This document shows positions 58,368 through 64,000 of a DNA stretch of 64,000 bases, piece by piece; the first letter of the stretch is position 1; each line of letters begins with the position of its first letter. The notes under the pieces were generated by a model, which worked only from the letters and a program-made list of their open reading frames with translations, had not been told where the DNA came from and did not search any database. Made by a program: the position numbers and the translations under genes. This DNA comes from Solirubrobacterales bacterium (GTDB lineage: Bacteria; Actinomycetota; Thermoleophilia; Solirubrobacterales; 70-9): contig JAGQUT010000006.1 in the NCBI GenBank assembly GCA_020438355.1, forward strand, positions 1 through 64,000, given 5' to 3'.

Positions 58368-59609
58368 TCAGGTGCGGATCCTGACTTCCGGGGCAGCTTC
58401 CATTTCGGCTTTTCCATCGTCCCTCTCCAGGGAGCGGGCGTAAACCCTGGAGAGTGGTGCGGCGCTGAAACCATGGGCGAAAACGCTTACGAGGACCGTG
58501 AAAGTCATCGTCGCGACCACGGTTCCCAGCGCAGGTAGTTCGGGTTCTTCGCTGACCACGACCAGACCGAGAATTATCGAGGCCAGGCCGCGCGGACCGA
58601 ACCAGCCGATCAACAGGACGGTGCTGCGCCTCAGACCGCTGCCAAGGGTTGCGATAGCTACCGGGATCATCCTTATGAGCGTCAGGCTCAACAATCCGTA
58701 CACGGCGATTTGCCAGGTCAGTGGCTCAAGCAGTCCAATCGCTGTGGCTCCGAAGGTGAAAAACACGATCAGGTTCAGAAGCTGGCCCTCGTCATCGGTG
58801 AAATCGATAATGCCCTCGCCGGTGTGGGGAGTGATCCGCCCAGCCGCGAGGCCGGCGGTGAACGCTGCGATGAACCCGTTTCCGCCGAGTTGGTCAGCAA
58901 TCGCCCAGACCGCGACCGCCAGCCCCACGAGCCCGAGTTGCTGGTAGGGCGCCTTGATCAGCTTCTTGTCCATTGCCCGCTCCAGCAGTGAGCCCCCGGC
59001 CAGGCCGATACCGACTCCTACCAGCGCCCCGATTCCCACCTGCTGAACAGCAAACGTAATCCAGCTCGTTGCGTCCAGCTCGGTTTCCGCGGCAGCCAGC
59101 CCCACGAAGAGAAAGAGGAAGGGGATCGATAGCCCGTCGTTCAGACCGCTTTCGACGTTGAGTGCCTGGCGAATTCGCTTTGGGATCCGTTTGCTGCTTA
59201 TCACCGTCTGGCCGAGTGCGGCGTCGGTCGGCGCAAGTACCGCGGCGATGATTGCCGCCTCCCAGAACTCGATATGCCCCAGCAGCAGTGCACCGACCAG
59301 GACCCCGAGTCCGATCGTCAATGGCATGCCGATGCCCAGCAGACGCAGCGGCAGGTTCCGGTTTCCCCCCAATGCCCGGGGGCTGATTCGAGCGGCATCC
59401 GCAAAGAGCACGATGACCAGCGCGATCTCGGCCAGGAGGAGCCCGCTCTCGCTGTCGAGTTCAAACTCGAACAGCCCCAGGACGTCGGGTCCAAGCAACA
59501 GTCCGGCGGCCACAAAAACCATCGGCGCGGTTATGGCCCTGGCCGAAAGCCTTGCTGAAACGAGGCTGTAGAGAAACAGAACGGCAGCGAGAGTGGCAAG
59601 GCTGACCAT
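58368..59609 (-). CDS. CPA-type Na+(K+)/H+ antiporter
   Basis: A 413-residue membrane protein with 12-13 helices of the Na_H_Exchanger family. Key segments: A-V-L-A-P-T-D-A-A-L-G (the cation-binding helix), A-L-N-V-E-S-G-L-N-D-G-L (ion-binding Asn-Asp) and W-F-G-P-R-G-L-A-S (conserved Arg). It exchanges cytoplasmic cations for protons. No C-terminal TrkA domain is present; it ends with ~25 charged residues. Confidence 0.9.
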   Translation of the reverse strand: MVSLATLAAVLFLYSLVSARLSARAITAPMVFVAAGLLLGPDVLGLFEFELDSESGLLLAEIALVIVLFADAARISPRALGGNRNLPLRLLGIGMPLTIGLGVLVGALLLGHIEFWEAAIIAAVLAPTDAALGQTVISSKRIPKRIRQALNVESGLNDGLSIPFLFLFVGLAAAETELDATSWITFAVQQVGIGALVGVGIGLAGGSLLERAMDKKLIKAPYQQLGLVGLAVAVWAIADQLGGNGFIAAFTAGLAAGRITPHTGEGIIDFTDDEGQLLNLIVFFTFGATAIGLLEPLTWQIAVYGLLSLTLIRMIPVAIATLGSGLRRSTVLLIGWFGPRGLASIILGLVVVSEEPELPALGTVVATMTFTVLVSVFAHGFSAAPLSRVYARSLERDDGKAEMEAAPEVRIRT

Positions 59610-59690
59610 CGAAGCGACTTTATTGGAACCGGGTATGGCGCCCCCCTGTCAGCCCGGCTTTGCGACAGACGGACAGTGATCCAGGGTCCG

Positions 59691-60662
59691 TCAGGTCACG
59701 ATCAGGACGACCGCGGCGAAGTAGGTGCCGATCGAGAGCAGGTCCTGGATCAGGGTCGCAAGTGGACCGGAACCGAAGGCCGGGTCCAGGCCCATTCTCT
59801 GGAAGAAGGTGGGAAGGGCGAGAGCGACCGCTACCGCCACGGTAGCGCTCGCCAGCAAGGCCACGGCCACCGCCAACGCGACCTCTATGTCACCCCAGAC
59901 AACTACCGAGAAGGCCAGGAATGTCACCCCGATGATGATGCCCACCAGCAGGCCGGTGATCAACTCGCGGACCAGGATGCTTCTGGTGGTCACCCCGACC
60001 GCAAAGGCGCGGATCAGGACCGTCTGGGTCTGTGAGCCGACCGCGCCGGCCATGTAGACGATTGCCGGAACGAACAGCGCGATCAGGACGTTCGATTCGA
60101 GCGTCTCCTCGAACGCTCCCATGATCAGCGCCGAGACCATCGCCCCGAGCAGTCCGACGATCAGCCATGGGAGCCGGTGCCAGAGTCTCTGCCCGACCGA
60201 TTCTTCAGCGGCTCTCACTGTCTGTGCGGAGCCCGCCGTGTAGCCACCGAGTCTGGCCAGATCCTCTTCGTGCTCGGAGAGCAGGACCGAAAGCATGCTT
60301 TCGGGAGTGATAACTCCCCGGAACTGTCCCGCAGATCCGACGATGATCAGGAACCCGGCCCGGGCATCGACCATCAGGTGCGCCGCCACTTCCTGGTCGG
60401 TGTCCTCGGTCACCGTAGGTGGATTGGGGATCATGACCTGATCTGCCCGTTGGCCGTCCTTGAAGGCCAGCAGGTTCTCCATACTGATCGTTCCGACCGG
60501 CTGGGTCCCGTCCAGAACGATCACATGGTCGGCATTGTCGAACCTCTTGCCGGCCAGCCGCGTGCGCACATCTCGCACCAGTTCATCGGGCGCCGCAACA
60601 GGAACCCTCATGGTTCCATGGAAAACAGCAATCGTCTCCGGAATTGGCGCGTCCGTTGTCAA
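59691..60662 (-). CDS. mgtE: short MgtE-type magnesium transporter
   Basis: A 323-residue protein. The N-terminal ~140 residues hold a pair of CBS-like motifs (H-V-I-V-L-D-G-T-Q-P-V-G-T-I, F-L-I-I-V-G-S-A-G-Q-F-R-G-V-I). The C-terminal half is the five-helix MgtE channel domain with A-I-V-Y-M-A-G-A-V-G-S-Q-T-Q-T. Classical MgtE (~450 residues) also has an N-terminal superhelical domain, which is absent. Divalent cation transport is likely; Mg2+ gating may differ. Confidence 0.87.
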   Translation of the reverse strand: MTTDAPIPETIAVFHGTMRVPVAAPDELVRDVRTRLAGKRFDNADHVIVLDGTQPVGTISMENLLAFKDGQRADQVMIPNPPTVTEDTDQEVAAHLMVDARAGFLIIVGSAGQFRGVITPESMLSVLLSEHEEDLARLGGYTAGSAQTVRAAEESVGQRLWHRLPWLIVGLLGAMVSALIMGAFEETLESNVLIALFVPAIVYMAGAVGSQTQTVLIRAFAVGVTTRSILVRELITGLLVGIIIGVTFLAFSVVVWGDIEVALAVAVALLASATVAVAVALALPTFFQRMGLDPAFGSGPLATLIQDLLSIGTYFAAVVLIVT

Positions 60663-60798
60663 CGAGGCTTGAGCTTAGTTCAAGCTTCGGGCGCTGCGGC
60701 CAACGGGGGCTCCGCCGCCACGATGCGAGAACGGAGCAGACTCCCGGTCAGGACCGGAATCGGGTACCGCTTGGTGTGCCGCTCCTGGCGGCCGGGAT

Positions 60799-61113
60799 CT
60801 AGAAGATGCTGCGGAGGCGGGTGAAGACCGACTTGCCGGCCTTCAGGGCGGCGTCACCAGTCGCAACGGCGGCGTTTCCGAGGCTGCCGATGGCCGAGCC
60901 AGTCGAGTCCTTCGCTTCGACAGCTGTCTCGCGTGCCTGCTCTGCGGACTGCCTGGCCTTGTCTGCTGACTGCTCCGCCGCCTTGCCCTGGCGGGTTGCG
61001 GCGGCCTTCTTGCCGCGACTGCTGGCGGCAGCCTGGTCCCTGGTTTCGTTGCGTTTCCTTGTGGCAGCTGCCTTCTTTGCTGCGGCGCTGCGTTCAGCTT
61101 TGGTCTGAGTCAT
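60799..61113 (-). CDS. Lys/Ala-rich basic protein
   Basis: A 104-residue low-complexity helical protein (S-A-A-A-K-K-A-A-A-T-R-K-R-N-E, A-A-A-T-R-Q-G-K-A-A-E-Q-S-A-D-K). The amphipathic first two thirds resemble histone-like or late-embryogenesis-type helices; the end (A-G-K-S-V-F-T-R-L-R-S-I-F) is more hydrophobic. An ATG three codons upstream (61122) is an alternative start. Nucleoid association is possible but unproven. Confidence 0.6.
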   Translation of the reverse strand: MTQTKAERSAAAKKAAATRKRNETRDQAAASSRGKKAAATRQGKAAEQSADKARQSAEQARETAVEAKDSTGSAIGSLGNAAVATGDAALKAGKSVFTRLRSIF

Positions 61114-61245
61114 GCCAACCATGTACCCCGCTGCTGGCTGTTCAATCGCCCGATCCTCCCGGGCTGCCGGCGGGATTACTTTGTCCGGGGCCAACGCGTA
61201 ACATCCGCCGCAGGGGGTTCGATCAAACTGGACCGGGAGGTATCT

Positions 61246-62151
61246 GTGAAGAAGTTCTGCCTCTCCGTCGGGAAGGTCTGCCTTCTCGCCGGAGTAACGC
61301 TCGCCCTGCTCGCCCCCTCTGGCACTCAGGCCAAGGCTGCCCGAAACGGCCCCATCCTTTTCAGCGACTACACCCACATCTGGAAGGTGAAGCCGGATGG
61401 AACGGGCCTGAGAAAAGTCGCAAGGAAGGCAGCATGGAGCCTTCATGCTTCACCCAACGGGCGGCAGCTCATCTACACGCACGGCGGCCTCTTCCGGATG
61501 CCGATCAACGGTGGCCGTTCCGTGAATCTGCTGAAGCGCTACCCGATTGTGGCTCGCTTCGCTGGCGTCGACTGGGCATCCTGGTCCCCAAACGGAAAGA
61601 AGATCGTCTTCGCGGGAAGCAACGACACCCGCATCTATGTGATCAATGCCAACGGCCGGGGGCTCCGTTACCTCTTTGGCAAGTACAGAACCGGTCTGCT
61701 GCATCCGGTCTGGTCTCCCAACGGGCGCGAGATCGCGTATATCGACGTGAACAGGAACTCGTCGCTGATGACCGTGAACCTCAGGAGCGGAAAGAAGCGG
61801 GTGATTTACCCCGGAGACGGAATCGCCGGCACCCCGGTCGACTTCGACTGGCACCCGAGTGGCAAGCGGATCGCCTTCTACGCCCCGTACCGGAACTGGA
61901 TGATCAACAGCAACGGCACCGGTTTGCGGCAGATCTCGCCGAACGCCGCATTCGTTTCCTACGAGGACCTGGTCTTCTCGCCGGACGGGAGCGAGATCCT
62001 CGGTCGGGCCCTGCCAGTCGGAGGGTTGACCTCGGAGTTGTGGCGCCTCGATGGTTTCAACGGAGCGGCCGACGGCGGATACGCCGAGTCGGTGACCGGA
62101 CGTTTCGGCGGCAGCGCCTTCTTCCCGGAGTGGGCACCGAGGGCACGATGA
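61246..62151 (+). CDS. secreted TolB-like (PD40) beta-propeller protein
   Basis: A 301-residue exported protein: signal peptide (K-K-F-C then a hydrophobic run to A-P-S-G-T-Q-A). Five PD40-type blades follow with S-P-N-G-R/K (at L-H-A-S-P-N-G-R-Q-L-I-Y, W-S-P-N-G-K-K-I-V-F, W-S-P-N-G-R-E-I-A-Y, H-P-S-G-K-R-I-A-F, F-S-P-D-G-S-E-I-L). Such propellers bind proteins or peptides. GTG start. No TolB domain or Tol genes nearby. Confidence 0.83.
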   Translation: MKKFCLSVGKVCLLAGVTLALLAPSGTQAKAARNGPILFSDYTHIWKVKPDGTGLRKVARKAAWSLHASPNGRQLIYTHGGLFRMPINGGRSVNLLKRYPIVARFAGVDWASWSPNGKKIVFAGSNDTRIYVINANGRGLRYLFGKYRTGLLHPVWSPNGREIAYIDVNRNSSLMTVNLRSGKKRVIYPGDGIAGTPVDFDWHPSGKRIAFYAPYRNWMINSNGTGLRQISPNAAFVSYEDLVFSPDGSEILGRALPVGGLTSELWRLDGFNGAADGGYAESVTGRFGGSAFFPEWAPRAR

Positions 62152-62176
62152 TCAGCTGCCCGTAACCGGCGAAGCC

Positions 62177-63499
62177 TCAGCGAGCGGTCAGGACGGTCTC
62201 GCCGCCCCGGGCGGGGGTCACGGTGATCGCCCGCCGGACCGTCGCCTCGGGGCCCTCGACACCAGCTGAAACTTCAGAAACCCGCAGCAACTCCCTCAGC
62301 ACGATCGCCATTTCCATCTGGGCGAAGCTCGCTCCGACGCAACGCCGCCGGCCACCGCCGAAGGGGATCCAGGTGTAGGTGCCTGGATCCGATTCGAGGA
62401 AACGCTCGGGTCGAAAGGCGTAGGGCTCCGGGTAGATCTCCGGATCGTGCTGGACCAGCCAGGCGCTGGGAAGCAAATGAACCCTTGGCTCGTAAAGGAC
62501 GCCGCCGACCTCGATCGGTTTCTTGACCGTGCGCGGTGCGGCATTCAGCAGCACCGGGCGAAGCCGGAGGCTTTCGCGGATCACGGCCGTCATGTAGGGG
62601 TCGCCGTCGCCATCATCAACGGCTTCGACGAGTCGAGAAAGGACTGCCGGGGCTCTGGTCAGCCGCTCGAGAGCCCAGGCAAGCTGGGTCGCAGTCGTTT
62701 CGTGGCCGGCGACCAGCAGGGTCATGAGCTCGTCGTGGATCTCCACGTCAGTCATCGGCGAACCATCCTCGTGGCGGGCGGCAACCAGAGAGTTGATGAT
62801 CTCGCTGCCCCCGCCATCGCCCTGATCCCGTCGTTCCCGGATCTCGGAGTAGATGAGCTCATCGGCTCGCGCACGTATCTCGAGGAACCTGGCCCAGGGG
62901 CCGCGCCCGAAAGGTGCCCGCCTGGCCGGTGGCAGCAGGCTGAGGGGGCTCATTCCAAAGTCAAGCATTCCGGTAAGAGCAACCCGGAGTTGGTCCAGCC
63001 GGGGACCGCTTCGAAGACCGAACACCGCGGCCAGGATCACCTCGAGGGTGAGACTCTGCATTCGAGGATGAATCGGGACCGACTCGCCCCGTGGCCAGCT
63101 TCGGATCTGTTCCCGGGCAACCTCGGCAACCATCTCCTCGAGTCCGCGCATGCGCTCACCGTGGAAGGCGGGCAGCACCAGTTTCCGCTGGCTCATGTGG
63201 GCGCCCTCGTCGAGCAGGAGAATCGAGTTGGGCCCGACGATCGGCTCCAGAATCCGGGTTCCTTCCCCCGGGTGAAGTACATCTGGCGGGGCGGTGAAAA
63301 CCTGTTTCAGCTCTTCCGGATCCGAAAGGACGATGAAGGGGTCCTGGGCTGCCAGCCGAACGGTGAACTTCTTTCCGAACCGGCGTCGGCAGCGATCCAG
63401 GAACCCGGTCGGCCTGGTCCACCAGCCAACGGTCTGCATCGCGCTGGGCATTCTCGGCCCGGGAGGGAGATTCGATCTCTGTAGCCGACTCACCCGCAT
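62177..63499 (-). CDS. cytochrome P450
   Basis: A 440-residue P450. The oxygen-activating I-helix is V-A-G-H-E-T-T-A-T-Q, the E-x-x-R motif is E-S-L-R-L-R-P, and the heme loop F-G-G-G-R-R-R-C-V-G-A supplies the axial Cys. The N-terminal L-P-P-G-P-R-M-P is usual for class-II-like soluble P450s. I start at ATG 63499; longer frames run over the divergent gene's start. The divergent neighbour is a small ABM monooxygenase; no ferredoxin gene is visible. Substrate unknown. Confidence 0.92.
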   Translation of the reverse strand: MRVSRLQRSNLPPGPRMPSAMQTVGWWTRPTGFLDRCRRRFGKKFTVRLAAQDPFIVLSDPEELKQVFTAPPDVLHPGEGTRILEPIVGPNSILLLDEGAHMSQRKLVLPAFHGERMRGLEEMVAEVAREQIRSWPRGESVPIHPRMQSLTLEVILAAVFGLRSGPRLDQLRVALTGMLDFGMSPLSLLPPARRAPFGRGPWARFLEIRARADELIYSEIRERRDQGDGGGSEIINSLVAARHEDGSPMTDVEIHDELMTLLVAGHETTATQLAWALERLTRAPAVLSRLVEAVDDGDGDPYMTAVIRESLRLRPVLLNAAPRTVKKPIEVGGVLYEPRVHLLPSAWLVQHDPEIYPEPYAFRPERFLESDPGTYTWIPFGGGRRRCVGASFAQMEMAIVLRELLRVSEVSAGVEGPEATVRRAITVTPARGGETVLTAR

Positions 63500-63521
63500 G
63501 ACGTTAGCGTAGGCTCGGGCC

Positions 63522-63842
63522 ATGGACGAGATAGTGGTGGTAGCCATCCTTACGGTGAAAGAGGGAATGTCCGACCGGGCGTTGGAGGTTTTCCGACCGG
63601 TAATCGAGGCGACACACCAGGAACCCGGGTGCGTTTCCTATGCCCTCCATCGCGACAACTCGGACCCCGACAGACTGGTGCTGGTTGAGAAGTGGCTATC
63701 GCAGGATGATCTCGACGCCCACTTCCAGCAGCCGCACATGGCGGAGATGGGTTCGCTTGCCGGTGAACTGCTTGCTGAACCTCCCCTGATCGTCTTCAGT
63801 TCGGCGATCCCCGTCGGTGAACCTGACAAGGGTCTCATCTAG
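63522..63842 (+). CDS. ABM-family (quinol/antibiotic-biosynthesis) monooxygenase
   Basis: A 106-residue ferredoxin-like dimeric alpha+beta protein: V-V-A-I-L-T-V-K-E-G, E-A-T-H-Q-E-P-G-C-V-S-Y-A-L-H-R-D, V-E-K-W-L-S-Q-D-D-L-D-A-H and H-M-A-E-M. The family includes YgiN-type quinol monooxygenases and cofactor-free oxygenases. It starts 22 bases from the divergent P450 start, so the two may share a promoter. Confidence 0.88.
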   Translation: MDEIVVVAILTVKEGMSDRALEVFRPVIEATHQEPGCVSYALHRDNSDPDRLVLVEKWLSQDDLDAHFQQPHMAEMGSLAGELLAEPPLIVFSSAIPVGEPDKGLI

Positions 63843-63854
63843 GGGCTACCCCGG

Positions 63855-64000
63855 CTACCAGCCGCCCGTTCCGGGTTCGCCCTTGATCGGCCCGGTGATT
63901 TCGGCGGTGATCCAGCCTCCGTAGAAGCCACCAGGCTGGGGGAGAACGGGTTCGCGATCGAGGGTACAGTCGACCAATGCCGGGTAGAACGACACCCGGT
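63855..64000 (-). CDS. C-terminal end of an unidentified protein, cut by the window edge
   Basis: The last ~48 codons of a minus-strand gene, ending TAG at 63855-63857. The residues R-V-S-F-Y-P-A-L-V-D-C, P-Q-P-G-G-F-Y-G-G-W-I-T and G-P-I-K-G-E-P-G-T-G-G-W look conserved rather than random. I cannot name the family from this part. Confidence 0.55.
   Translation of the reverse strand, partial: RVSFYPALVDCTLDREPVLPQPGGFYGGWITAEITGPIKGEPGTGGW

Overview
The window looks like chromosome from a high-GC actinobacterium. Many starts are GTG or TTG, genes are densely packed with 1-8 base stop/start overlaps, tRNA genes lack an encoded CCA, and there are several large secreted proteins with a Lys-rich C-terminal beta-sandwich. 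This style resembles Thermoleophilia/Solirubrobacterales; that placement is inference from gene style, not from a marker gene. Functions below were assigned by reading motifs and recalling families; no database search was run.

Layout. (1) 1-18.2 kb is ordinary chromosome: the end of a Gfo/Idh/MocA - GntR - aldehyde dehydrogenase operon; an SnoaL-like and an MBL-fold gene; a divergent LysR regulator and LysE/ArgO exporter with an inverted-repeat site between them; a 3-methyladenine DNA glycosylase; a secreted Cys/Pro-rich protein and a histone-H1-like protein; two tRNA-Ser genes; an MFS transporter followed by a sugar-lactone oxidase; and an alanine-racemase-fold enzyme, an alpha/beta hydrolase, a ThDP enzyme and a penicillin-acylase-family hydrolase. 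(2) 18.3-19.9 kb carries pyruvate kinase. (3) 19.9-34.5 kb is a co-directional catabolic locus: aldehyde dehydrogenase and IclR regulator, then a ten-gene run with a hydantoinase-like enzyme, a carbamoylsarcosine/maleamate-type amidase, a DUF1185 (AA_synth) protein, an enamidase homologue, a DUF1989 protein and a class II aldolase, followed by an NMT1-type ABC importer, a deaminase-like amidohydrolase, a flavin oxidoreductase and an O-methyltransferase. A shared 16-base site in front of both transcription units points to one IclR regulon. The gene set suggests import and ring opening of an N-heterocycle or cyclic amide by a route I do not recognise.

(4) 34.6-39.3 kb holds a triple-repeat secreted protein, a DipZ-type thiol-disulfide protein and a PAS-PAS-EAL protein whose last conserved segment is cut off by an in-frame TAA. 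(5) 39.4-55.0 kb is a composite genomic island in tRNA-Arg(ACG). The 3' half of the tRNA recurs three more times (44634, 47937, 54971), giving four direct repeats that bound three modules. One module carries a tyrosine integrase. The others carry large secreted proteins, a decayed MBL gene and a small regulator + PD-(D/E)XK nuclease-like locus that could be an undescribed defence or conflict module. A related left-end inverted repeat lies at the same distance from two of the repeats.

(6) 55.1-64 kb returns to chromosome: a PHM-like/cupredoxin gene split by an in-frame TAG, a DUF2254 membrane protein, a Na+/H+ antiporter, a short MgtE-type transporter, a Lys/Ala-rich protein, a TolB-like secreted propeller, a divergent cytochrome P450 / ABM monooxygenase pair, and the end of an unidentified gene.
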